This document shows positions 1 through 5,892 of a stretch of DNA of 7,408 nucleotides, one piece after another. How positions within the stretch are numbered: the first letter of the stretch is position 1; each line of letters begins with the position of its first letter. The DNA is from Pseudomonadota bacterium (GTDB taxonomy: Bacteria > Pseudomonadota > Alphaproteobacteria > Rhizobiales > Xanthobacteraceae): the NCBI GenBank assembly GCA_021779635.1, contig JAJYAH010000337.1:1-7408 (forward strand). Direction: 5' to 3'. Made by a program: the position numbers and the translations under genes. A model generated the notes under the pieces. That model had not been told where the DNA came from, ran no database searches, and was given only the letters and a program-made list of their open reading frames with translations.

Positions 1-246
1 AGCCCGCAGACCAACGGAATCTGCGAACGCTTCCATCGCACCGTGCTCGATGAGTTCTATCGCGTGGCGTTCCGCAAGAAAATTTATCGCACCATCGACG
101 AGCTGCAGAGCGATCTCGATGCCTGGGTGAAGGAGTACAACGAAACGCGTCCGCATCAGGGACGATGGTGCTATGGCAAAACGCCAATGCAGACTTTCCT
201 TGACGCGCTGCCCGTTGCGAGAGAGAAATTGCTGCCGGCCGCGTAA
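1..246 (+). CDS. IS481-family transposase, C-terminal fragment (5' end outside window)
   Basis: The frame is open from base 1 and ends in TAA at 244-246, giving 81 residues that start SPQTNGICERFHRTV. This is the C-terminal part of the DDE integrase core of IS481/IS3-like transposases. The block TNGICERFHRT carries the glutamate that is normally the last residue of the catalytic triad, and the later block EYNETRPHQGRW is the typical end of the rve core, followed by GKTPMQTF. The protein cuts and joins the element's own ends. The usual length is roughly 310-350 residues, so about three quarters lies left of the window. No stop or frameshift is seen in the visible part, so the element may be the youngest here. 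An IS3-group transposase is the alternative, but the C-terminal wording fits IS481 better. Confidence 0.88.
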   Translation, partial: SPQTNGICERFHRTVLDEFYRVAFRKKIYRTIDELQSDLDAWVKEYNETRPHQGRWCYGKTPMQTFLDALPVAREKLLPAA

Positions 247-322
247 CGCCGGACCTCGGATCTTCGTCGGACACCCACCACGGCGAAAGAGCCAGTCGTC
301 AGGTCAAGTGCATACTTTTACA
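1..322 (+). mobile_element. Right end of an IS481-family insertion sequence
   Basis: After the transposase stop there are about 76 non-coding bases ending in TACTTTTACA (313-322). Read from outside inwards this end begins TGTAAAAGTATGC, and a terminal TGT is what IS481-family elements normally have. At exactly this point the sequence to the right switches to IS630 transposase coding sequence on the minus strand, broken after the codons for KPVA. The boundary at 322 is inferred from those two signs. The left end and any target duplication lie outside the window. Confidence 0.6.
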
Positions 323-945
323 GCTACCGGCTTGCGCGATTTGTTCGACGTTTTCTTCGCCTTGGCCGCCGCCATTTCAAGAGCTGGACCTCGCGATAGA
401 CGCAAAGAACCTCCGCCGTCTTCTGCTCGAACTCGGCATCGCGGCGTTCCAGATAGTAACGTACTTTGTGGGGTTTGACTTCCTCTTGACCGAGAATCTT
501 GCGCACCGAGCCTTGGACAAGATTGGCGAGACATCCGTGTCCCGCCGCCGCCCGTGCTCGCGCGCATGGCGCGCCAAAAGACGCGTCGTCCACAACTCGT
601 GCGGATAGCCGTGATCCTTGGCCTTGTCGCACGCCAACAACACCGGCCAGGCTTTGGCCTCCGGCGTAATCGTTGGCTCCTTGCCCGGTCTGGGTCGGTC
701 GTCAAGCGCCATCAACGGCCCATAGGCCAGCGCCCGTTCGATGCAGCGTTGGACCGTCTGATGATGAACTCCCACCCGATGTGCGACGGCAAAAAAAGAT
801 GGATTCTCGCGATAAGCCAAAACATCTGCGCACGCTGCACCCGACTCGCCCGCTCAGTTCGAGACCGCGAAACGGCCGTCAACCGCCCGACCTCCTCATC
901 CGCCCATTCCAACCTCAAGGGCTTGCCGCCATGTTGCCATGATAC
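323..945 (-). pseudogene. IS630-family transposase, N-terminal part, three frame changes, cut by IS481 element
   Basis: Four consecutive minus-strand pieces together give a recognisable IS630-type transposase N-terminal half. Piece one (about 945-822) contains WQHGGKPLRLEW and LTAVSRSRTERASRVQRAQM. Piece two (820 to about 553) contains AYRENPSFFAV, the helix-turn-helix segment RVGVHHQTVQRCIERAL, LDDRPRPGKEPTITPEA and HGYPHELWTTRLLARH. Piece three (about 551-375) contains ILGQEEVKPHKVRYYLERRD and AEVLCVYREVQLLK. Piece four (372 to about 323) reads AAAKAKKTSNKSRKPVA. Frame changes fall near 821, 552 and 375; the first looks like loss of one base beside a T run. The catalytic DDE domain, expected straight after KPVA, is absent, because the IS481 end begins there. 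Known proteins of this type have about 350-370 residues; about 205 remain. It cannot make an active transposase. Confidence 0.85.
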
Positions 946-996
946 CGCTCCTCGTTCAGCTCTTCTCAAACGAGCAATCCACCAACATACTTCCAG

Positions 997-1036
997 TTCC
1001 ATGCCTGCCAGCCTCATCGAGGCTGGTTTCATGGAA
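997..1036. repeat. Imperfect palindrome (two-part stem)
   Basis: TTCCATG (997-1003) pairs with CATGGAA (1030-1036), and inside it CCAGCC (1008-1013) pairs with GGCTGG (1021-1026) around a 7-base loop, with a small internal loop between the stems. It lies about 50 bases outside the IS630 transposase start. No T-run follows on either side, so an ordinary intrinsic terminator is unlikely. It may be a structured IS end. Confidence 0.6.
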
Positions 1037-1068
1037 TGGGTCGTTAGCTAGGCAGGAAAGTGAGGAGA

Positions 1069-1115
1069 AACGGCGGCGTAATCAAACCCGGAATCCATCT
1101 TAGCCTGCCGCCGTT
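1069..1115. repeat. Inverted repeat, 9-bp perfect arms
   Basis: AACGGCGGC (1069-1077) and GCCGCCGTT (1107-1115) are exact reverse complements separated by 29 bases. A second pair, GGCAGG (1051-1056) and CCTGCC (1104-1109), overlaps it. It is found between IS debris and the glycosyltransferase remnant, so it may be part of a lost mobile element end. No function can be assigned. Confidence 0.5.
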
Positions 1116-1150
1116 AGCCGGGACCACCTCACCTTCTACGGAATGGTCCG

Positions 1151-1483
1151 TCACGATCAGGTGGTTGAGGAATGTTCGTACAAACAACTTGACGACCGGC
1201 GCCGATCTGGTCATAGGAAACCCTTTCGCGGTGGAATCGAGCCTGGGGGGGGAATGCCGGTGTTGCACAAGTATCTTGGCAATCGCTCAGTCCCAATTGG
1301 CTATTTTTATACCGCGGCGTGATTTTGCTCGTCCCCAGTGTCACGCTGCTCTTGCCAGGCGAGTTCTAGATCGGCTCGGTCGGTATCGACATACATGTCG
1401 CCTGTATCGCGATTCTTGTTGGTCTCCAATGCATCAGTTTTGCAATAATCGCCGGGCGCTACGGGATGACGACCGGCCTCATT
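1151..1483 (+). pseudogene. Decayed GT2 glycosyltransferase fragment, relative of the gene at 3292-4449
   Basis: Piecewise translation matches the complete GT2 protein encoded at 3292-4449. TTGADLVIGNPF (about 1190-1225) matches its RAGADLVMGNRF (residues 109-120). MPVLHKYLGN (about 1254-1283, another frame) matches MPFLHKYLGN (129-138). SPNWLFLYRG (1289-1318) matches SPKWLFLYPG (230-239), and the frame continues through LLLPGEF, a TAG stop at 1367-1369, then IGSVGIDIHVACIAIL, ISFAIIAGRYGMTTGLI (to 1483), matching residues 254-300. About 91 residues are missing between HKYLGN and SPNW. There are at least two frame changes, one looking like an extra AC near 1182. The first ~95 residues with the DxD motif are also missing or unrecognisable, so no working enzyme is possible. 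The family moves sugar from a nucleotide to polyprenyl phosphate at the inner membrane. Confidence 0.8.
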
Positions 1484-1552
1484 CAGGCATGCCTCTGGGC
1501 ACTCATATCCTTGACAACCGAAACCTCGCGATGGATAGAGAGAGCGGAAATC

Positions 1553-2158
1553 ATGAGCACGACTATCGGCTCCCTGCATCAAGCGCTGGTTTTCGGTCGC
1601 CGGACCCGGGTGCTAGCAGAGCGGCTGAGTGCGCTGCTGCCTCCCCGCGCTTCAATCCTCGATGTCGGCTGCGGCGATGGCACGATCGCGTCCCTAATCC
1701 TCCTGCATCGGCCAGACATTTCGATTAGGGGCATCGATGTTCTAATTCGGCCAGAAACCAAGATCCGGGTGGATCCTTTCGACGGCGAGGCTCTGCCGTT
1801 CGGCGACAAGACCTTCGACGTTGTGAGCTTCATCGATGTACTGCACCACACGAATGATCCGACCGTCCTCCTGAAAGAGGCGAAGCGCGTCGCGCGCAGC
1901 ACCGTCGCACTCAAGGATCATACGATGGACGGAATACTGGCATACGAGACGTTGCGCTTCATGGATTGGGTTGGCAACGCCTCGCATGGCATAGCATTGC
2001 CATATAATTACTGGCCTGAGAGCAAATGGCGCTTAACCTTCGACGCGATCGGCCTGCGCATCGCGCAATGGCAACCCCAGCTCGGCCTCTATCCGTTCCC
2101 GGCGTCCTTGATCTTCGAGCGCGGCCTTCATTTTGTTGCAGCGCTCAGCGTCGAGTGA
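1553..2158 (+). CDS. Class I SAM-dependent methyltransferase (Methyltransf_11-like)
   Basis: This 201-residue protein has the Rossmann-type methyltransferase core. Motif I is ILDVGCGDGT (residues 35-44), the S-adenosylmethionine loop; GIDV (60-63) supplies the acidic residue that binds the ribose; LPFGDKTFDVVSFIDVLHH (81-99) covers motifs II/III and the strand leading to the active site. There is no signal peptide or membrane segment, so it should be cytosolic. The acceptor is unknown; a glycan, lipid or small molecule is possible. The start ATG at 1553 follows the purine-rich GAGAGAGCGG. The frame is open upstream to 1370, but those codons belong to the decayed glycosyltransferase, with an in-frame ATG at 1466 inside that remnant, so 1553 is preferred. 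The length is normal for a compact single-domain enzyme. The TylF-type gene lies 121 bases downstream on the same strand. Confidence 0.85.
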   Translation: MSTTIGSLHQALVFGRRTRVLAERLSALLPPRASILDVGCGDGTIASLILLHRPDISIRGIDVLIRPETKIRVDPFDGEALPFGDKTFDVVSFIDVLHHTNDPTVLLKEAKRVARSTVALKDHTMDGILAYETLRFMDWVGNASHGIALPYNYWPESKWRLTFDAIGLRIAQWQPQLGLYPFPASLIFERGLHFVAALSVE

Positions 2159-2264
2159 GCGCGTGTGTCTTCGCCTTCGCCTTCACCGCAAGTCTATGCC
2201 CGCGACTCTTTGATAGGGGGCTAGGGGTAGCGGCCAGCGAGAAACACTGTTTAATCTGCCACTC

Positions 2265-2271
2265 GATGAGG
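2265..2271 (+). promoter_or_regulatory. Ribosome binding site of the TylF-type gene
   Basis: GATGAGG lies 8 bases before the ATG at 2280 and supports that start. The 121-base gap before it shows no clear promoter, so the gene may be read from the methyltransferase upstream or have its own unrecognised promoter. Confidence 0.5.
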
Positions 2272-2279
2272 TTCTTCGC

Positions 2280-3065
2280 ATGGATAAGGTTTACCGGTCA
2301 CTTCAAGGCCTCGCCCGTAGGTTTGGATACAATTTCGAAGTCAACGCGTACAATAAGAGAGGCTTTCCCGGTTACGCGGAGCCCGATTTCATCAAACTGG
2401 TGGACAAATATCGCAATAAAACCATGGTGCCATGGGGCGGCCTCCACATGGCCTACCGCGCGGCTCGTTATGTGGCCGAAAACAAAGTGCCTGGTGCCGT
2501 TGTCGAATGCGGCGTGTGGCGGGGCGGCTGTGCCCTGCTGATGGCTGACGCGATAGCGCAAGCCGGCGGCTCCTATGATTTCTACCTTTATGACACCTAT
2601 GCCGGCATGAGCAAGCCAGGCGACGAAGACACATCGGTTGTCGGACATGCCAGTGCATTTTTCGACAAGGCCAAGCGAGGCAAAGGCCATGTAGATTGGT
2701 GCTACGCGTCTGTCGATGAGGTCGGCGCAAACATCGAAGCAAGCGGAAACACGCGAGAACGGTTTAAACTAATAGTCGGAAAGGTGGAGGACACCATCCC
2801 AGGCACTGTGCCAGCAGAGATCGCCATTCTGCGTCTCGACACGGATTGGTATGAATCGACTCTGCATGAGATGGAACACCTGTTCCCCAGACTGGTCCCC
2901 GGCGGCGTCTTCATCTGCGACGACTACGGATTTTGGCTGGGCGCGCAAAAGGCTGTTGATGAATATTTAGCAAAGCTCGATGAACCATTTCTGTTGACCG
3001 TAGACAGCTCGACTGGGCGCGCAATCGGCGTCCGGAGTTCTCCGAAAAGCAGGAGCGACCTATGA
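2280..3065 (+). CDS. TylF/MycF-family O-methyltransferase
   Basis: The protein has 261 residues, close to the usual 250-270 of the TylF/MycF family (macrocin O-methyltransferase type). In order it shows VVECGVWRGG (74-83), the SAM-binding loop with this family's characteristic W; YLYDTYAGM (102-110), with the acidic residue after strand two; LRLDTDWYEST (185-194); and FICDDYG (211-217). In the family the aspartates of the last two blocks (here D187 or D189, and D214/D215) hold a magnesium ion next to the sugar hydroxyls to be methylated. Known members methylate deoxysugars on macrolides; many proteobacterial members sit in surface-polysaccharide clusters, which fits this neighbourhood. All key residues are present and there is no membrane segment, so it looks functional and cytosolic. 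The stop codon overlaps an ATG (ATGA), suggesting that a further, now lost gene followed. Confidence 0.9.
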   Translation: MDKVYRSLQGLARRFGYNFEVNAYNKRGFPGYAEPDFIKLVDKYRNKTMVPWGGLHMAYRAARYVAENKVPGAVVECGVWRGGCALLMADAIAQAGGSYDFYLYDTYAGMSKPGDEDTSVVGHASAFFDKAKRGKGHVDWCYASVDEVGANIEASGNTRERFKLIVGKVEDTIPGTVPAEIAILRLDTDWYESTLHEMEHLFPRLVPGGVFICDDYGFWLGAQKAVDEYLAKLDEPFLLTVDSSTGRAIGVRSSPKSRSDL

Positions 3066-3124
3066 GCGTCGACGAAAGTTGTGAAACACAGTTCATGACA
3101 AAGCGTTGTTTAGACGCAGAGTGA
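3062..3124 (+). other. Short reading frame overlapping the end of the TylF-type gene
   Basis: An ATG at 3062 overlaps the TylF-type stop as ATGA, the usual layout for a translationally coupled next gene. The frame reads MSVDESCETQF and stops after 20 codons with TGA (3122-3124). After that stop it stays open for about 44 more codons without a recognised domain. It may be the stump of a lost downstream gene or chance. No function is assigned. Confidence 0.25.
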
Positions 3125-3292
3125 GGGTTCTATCGCAGTTATTTTCCGTCGAGATCGCGTGCTGCATTCCGCGATGAGCCGGGCCGGGGCAGCAACGTTC
3201 TCTTTGTTGACAGCGATTTCGCAAAGCCCGCCCACTGCGACAAATCTCACGAACTTTGAAAGCGTGCTGGTCAATGACTTGCATCCATCCAT
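3110..3292 (-). pseudogene. Truncated GtrA-like membrane protein (5' stump)
   Basis: The ATG (3292-3290) shares one base with the TAA stop of the glycosyltransferase gene (TAATG), a classic sign of translational coupling. The 60-codon product begins MDGCKSLTSTLSKFVRFVAV; with the next residues GGL, the block LSKFVRFVAVGGL is the typical start of the first helix of GtrA-family proteins, small four-helix membrane proteins that work with polyprenyl-phosphate glycosyltransferases and are thought to flip the lipid-linked sugar. After about residue 23 the sequence becomes charged and shows no helices, so the gene is probably cut by a deletion or rearrangement near 3224 and ends at a chance stop. 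A normal GtrA has about 120-150 residues. The assignment rests on one short block plus gene order. Confidence 0.5.
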
Positions 3293-4449
3293 TATCGTGT
3301 CGGTATGGCGATGATCGCCGACAGAAATCCTGACAGTGCCAGTTGAACGCCAATGGCTATGCCAGTCAGCGAAAGCGTCAAGATACGGAGCATTTGCGCA
3401 TATTCCAAGGGCCCGAAACCCGCTGATGCCCATTGAGCCACGCACCAGACAAGCCCCGCGAGCCCGACCAGCGCGACGGCCGCCCCGGTGACCAACAGCC
3501 GCTCGAGTGTGAGATCGTCGAGGATTGACGCATACCGCGGCGAGGGAGGAATCAAGCCCTGAGCAGTCGCGAACCGGCGCGCTATCAAGGCGAAGGTTAT
3601 ACTCTGGCTGCCCAGCAGAGTGGCGATACACGCCACTAAAAAGGTGTGCAAATCAAATCCGACACCGCCTATCATGACCGGCCCTGGCAACAGCAAGAGT
3701 GCGCCGACGACGCCGCCAATTAGGAGCGATATTCCCGGATAGAGGAACAGCCATTTTGGACTATACATCAACAAGAAACTGAGATGTCGCCAGCCGTCCC
3801 GCCAAGTGCGCAAGTGCGGCGGTCGCGATCGTCCGTCCGGGCGGAGCGTGGTTGGCACCTCATCGATTCGCAACCGCGACTGCGCCGACCGGACCACCAT
3901 CTCGGAGGCGAACTCCATCCCGGTGGTGCGCAAGTTCAGCTCAAGGATGCGGTCGCGGTTAAATCCGCGAAGTCCGCAATGAAAGTCGCCTACCTTGATA
4001 TCGAAGAAGAGTTGACCAAGCCGGCTGAGCACTGGATTGCCGAGGTACTTGTGCAGGAACGGCATTGCGCTGGGCGCAATGCCGCCTTTGAACCGATTTC
4101 CCATGACGAGATCTGCCCCCGCCCGCAACCGCTCGACGAAGGGCTGAAGCGCGGAGAAATCATAAGAATCGTCGGCATCACCCATGATGACGAAACGGCC
4201 TTTTGCTGCATTGATGCCGCCGATCAACGCCGCGCCGTAGCCGCGTAGGGGAATCGGCACCACCCGCGCGCCCTGCGCCATAGCAATGTCTTGAGAGCCG
4301 TCGGTCGAGCCATTGTCGGCGATGAGCACCTCGCCGCTGATCTTGCTGTCGGTAAGGAACTTCCTTGCCTTGTGAATGCAGATCGCAAGCGTTTCTGCCT
4401 CGTTGAGGCAGGGCATCACAATCGTCAGTTCAAGCTCGTGAGTGTTCAA
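3292..4449 (-). CDS. Polyprenyl-phosphate-type GT2 glycosyltransferase with C-terminal membrane domain
   Basis: This 385-residue protein starts with a GT-A fold of the DPM1/dolichyl-phosphate-glucose-synthase type. It has IVMPCLNEAETL (10-21), LIADNGSTDGS (42-52), GYGAALIGGINAAKG (70-84) and GDADDSYDF (90-98), which holds the DxD metal and nucleotide-sugar motif. FHCGLRGF (156-163) and GMEFASEMV (177-185) are further conserved blocks around the acceptor site. Four hydrophobic segments follow at about 232-260, 264-290, 315-339 and 354-383, so the enzyme should be fixed in the inner membrane with its catalytic part in the cytoplasm. Such proteins transfer a sugar from a nucleotide donor to undecaprenyl phosphate for surface glycans. 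The start is TTG at 4449-4447, with AAGGTG 8 bases upstream; the first in-frame ATG (residue 12) would cut into the first strand. The stop overlaps the gtrA-like start. The sugar is not known. Confidence 0.88.
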   Translation of the reverse strand: MNTHELELTIVMPCLNEAETLAICIHKARKFLTDSKISGEVLIADNGSTDGSQDIAMAQGARVVPIPLRGYGAALIGGINAAKGRFVIMGDADDSYDFSALQPFVERLRAGADLVMGNRFKGGIAPSAMPFLHKYLGNPVLSRLGQLFFDIKVGDFHCGLRGFNRDRILELNLRTTGMEFASEMVVRSAQSRLRIDEVPTTLRPDGRSRPPHLRTWRDGWRHLSFLLMYSPKWLFLYPGISLLIGGVVGALLLLPGPVMIGGVGFDLHTFLVACIATLLGSQSITFALIARRFATAQGLIPPSPRYASILDDLTLERLLVTGAAVALVGLAGLVWCVAQWASAGFGPLEYAQMLRILTLSLTGIAIGVQLALSGFLSAIIAIPTR

Positions 4450-4457
4450 AATCTTGT

Positions 4458-4463
4458 CACCTT
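4458..4463 (-). promoter_or_regulatory. Ribosome binding site supporting a TTG start
   Basis: On the minus strand AAGGTG lies 8 bases before TTG (4449-4447), the start chosen for the GT2 gene. The next in-frame ATG is 33 bases further in and lies within the conserved VMPCLNE block, so it cannot be the true start. Confidence 0.5.
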
Positions 4464-4568
4464 CTTCGTTCTCAATCGACGAAAATCAGGCTAACATTCT
4501 ATACGTGGCGGAGCTATCGTTAGACCTAATTCATGCGCCCTGTTGCGGGATCATGGAGCCATCCGCAA

Positions 4569-4600
4569 GGTATTGGTTACCGGTGTTTGATCCAATTACC
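4569..4600. repeat. Inverted repeat upstream of the GT2 gene
   Basis: GGTATTGG (4569-4576) pairs with CCAATTACC (4592-4600) apart from one bulged base, leaving a 15-base loop. It lies 120-150 bases before the GT2 start codon, so it could be an operator or chance. Confidence 0.35.
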
Positions 4601-4677
4601 TGAAGCAGATTCGTAGGCGCTCTTTATAGGGTGAAGGCCAAATCAAGCACTCTGGATCGTGAAAACCAACCCGGTCC

Positions 4678-4693
4678 ACTATCCATTGATAGT
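4678..4693. repeat. Small perfect hairpin ACTATC-CATT-GATAGT
   Basis: Six perfect base pairs enclose a 4-base loop. It lies about 60-75 bases past the end of the IS4 transposase frame, and might belong to that element's end or to a weak terminator. No T-run follows. Confidence 0.35.
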
Positions 4694-4754
4694 TTCGGCC
4701 TCGACCTCTGGTAGGCGGAAGCGTCCTTTATTGCCGTGTTTTTTCGTGAGAAGG

Positions 4755-5342
4755 TTAATTGTCGAACAGCTTCAATTGGTTAGCTGATGGTGAGGGTGCA
4801 TAATTGGCTTCGACTTCGAGAAAGACGTTCCAGTTGGATTTTCTCGAAAGAATGAACGGACAAATCTATAGAAAACTGTAGAGCGAAATCTCCAGCGCCG
4901 TTTCCTTTTTATGCTCGCTGCGAGCGCATAAACGCAGACGGCAATCCAGAGTTGTGTTTTGCCCACTTGAAAAACAGTTCGACCGACCAGCGCTTTTGGT
5001 GGAGCGCGGCGATCACCGCTGCCGAGAGCACAAAATTGTTGGTCCTTGCCCGTCTCAGGATCATGGAACGAGACGCGCGTATAAGTGCTGAGGATAATCC
5101 CGTTTCGTATAAACCCGTCGAGTACAATGCTTTGATCAGCCTAACACCGGTTGTTTTATCAACGACACGTGAATAGACGCTGCGATACTTCATATTGCTT
5201 TGGTGCGCGTGACGAAGAAGGCACCGGCTTGATGGATAATATAGAGTCTCCGAAAATCGACATAACCGCGATCCATGACGTAAATGGCTCCGGCCTCCAG
5301 TGTGATCAAGTCCAATGCGAGGGCACCACCCATTTTACGTAC
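4755..5342 (-). pseudogene. IS4-family transposase, C-terminal part, many frameshifts
   Basis: Stitching minus-strand frames gives a clear IS4-type transposase C-terminal half. VRKMGGALALDLITLEAG and then IYVMDRGYVDFRRLY, IHQAGAFFVTR (about 5342-5200) include the DRGY block with the second catalytic aspartate. SNMKYRSVYSRVVDKTTG follows in a new frame, then DQSIVLDGF, DYPQHL and RVSFHDPETGK in others, then NNFVLSAAVIAAL and QKRWSVELFFKW, the YREK-like block with the catalytic glutamate. About 18 residues normally found between FFKW and KTQLWIAV are deleted. KTQLWIAVCVYALAA is followed by LEISLYSFL and SANQLKLFDN, ending in TAA (4757-4755), the family's usual terminus. At least six frame changes and the missing N-terminal half show a long-dead copy. 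The left boundary near 5342 is approximate. Confidence 0.8.
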
Positions 5343-5374
5343 GCATCAGACGAGCGCCGTCTTTCGCGCTTCGC

Positions 5375-5889
5375 TTATTTTGCAAGTGGCTCAGTTGTAT
5401 GAAATATTACGATCATATCTTGGTAGCCGTGCATGTATTTGCGGCCGCACCACGCGCCGGGCAAAAACTCAACAACCGTCAAACTGGCGTCCAGACAAAA
5501 ACTGGTAAAAGCCTCTAAGTCGTACGCGATCGGGTCCCCAATTTCGTCTGGAACGCAGTCGTTCCGGGGGTTCCCCAGCTTATCGCAGTGGGTGTAGAAG
5601 CCTTCGCCTCGATGACGAAATCGCCAGGCATATGGTCTGCTGCTCCCGAACAATGAGGTTATGGAGCCCTGTTCGCTCAGCATGTCTTGAAAATTGAAAA
5701 TATGGCCCTGCCACCAATTTTCAAGACGCGCTTTGTTTCTCGCAAATATCTCTTGGCCGTGTTCAAGTCGATTTGAGTAAACACAGACGCCGCAGGCGCC
5801 GTGTTAATTGAAACATCGTCGCACGGGAATTCAAAGCCGTCGGACATAATGGTCCCTTGCGGACGATATATATGATGATGCAAATGACG
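5375..5889 (-). pseudogene. SAM-dependent methyltransferase, 5'-truncated and frameshifted
   Basis: Two overlapping minus-strand frames join into one methyltransferase tail. The first (5889-5677) contains IYRPQGTIMSDGFEFPCDD, then ASVFTQIDLNTAKRYL and RETKRVLKIGGRAIFSIFK, the usual motifs after the SAM-binding loop (acidic post-II region, SVFTH-like strand, RVLKxGG turn). It breaks at AAGACATGCTGA near 5683; in the next frame it goes on with MLSEQGSITSLFG, then HRGEGFYTHCDKLGN, VVEFLPGAWCGRKYMHGYQD and a stop at 5375-5377. Motif I is missing: an in-frame TAG at 5890-5892 cuts the frame. About 170 residues remain of a usual 230-270. This tail type is common in methyltransferases of surface-glycan clusters. 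It is certainly inactive. Confidence 0.75.
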
Positions 5890-5892
5890 CTA

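Larger units (their letters stand above)
946..1150. other. Gene-free segment between IS630 remnant and decayed glycosyltransferase
   Basis: No convincing gene is seen here. The segment should contain the outer end of the IS630 element and the junction with the decayed glycosyltransferase, but no terminal repeat could be fixed without its partner. GAGGAG lies just upstream of an ATG near 940 (minus strand), which suits the IS630 gene start, although that ATG is out of frame with the conserved peptide. Two inverted repeats in the segment are listed separately. Minus-strand reading frames cross it but show no family resemblance. Confidence 0.5.
4450..4754. other. Gene-free stretch upstream of the GT2 gene and downstream of the IS4 remnant
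   Basis: No gene is supported here. The left part must hold the promoter of the minus-strand GT2 gene; TAGAAT (4501-4496, minus) resembles a -10 box, but no good -35 is seen at the right distance. The right part should contain the end of the IS4 element, whose coding frame ends at 4755. Two small inverted repeats, at 4569-4600 and 4678-4693, are listed separately. Confidence 0.5.

Noticed and set aside
1044..1268. Minus-strand reading frame of 74 codons over the gene-free segment
   Set aside because: It shows no family motif and overlaps the GT2 remnant, which reads on the plus strand; treated as chance.
2026..2541. Plus-strand frame overlapping the ends of both methyltransferases
   Set aside because: It is a shifted-frame shadow of two genes with clear motifs and has no recognisable domain.
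3784..4248. Plus-strand reading frame of 154 codons
   Set aside because: It lies wholly antisense to the GT2 gene, whose motifs (GDADDSYDF, FHCGLRGF) are conserved on the other strand.
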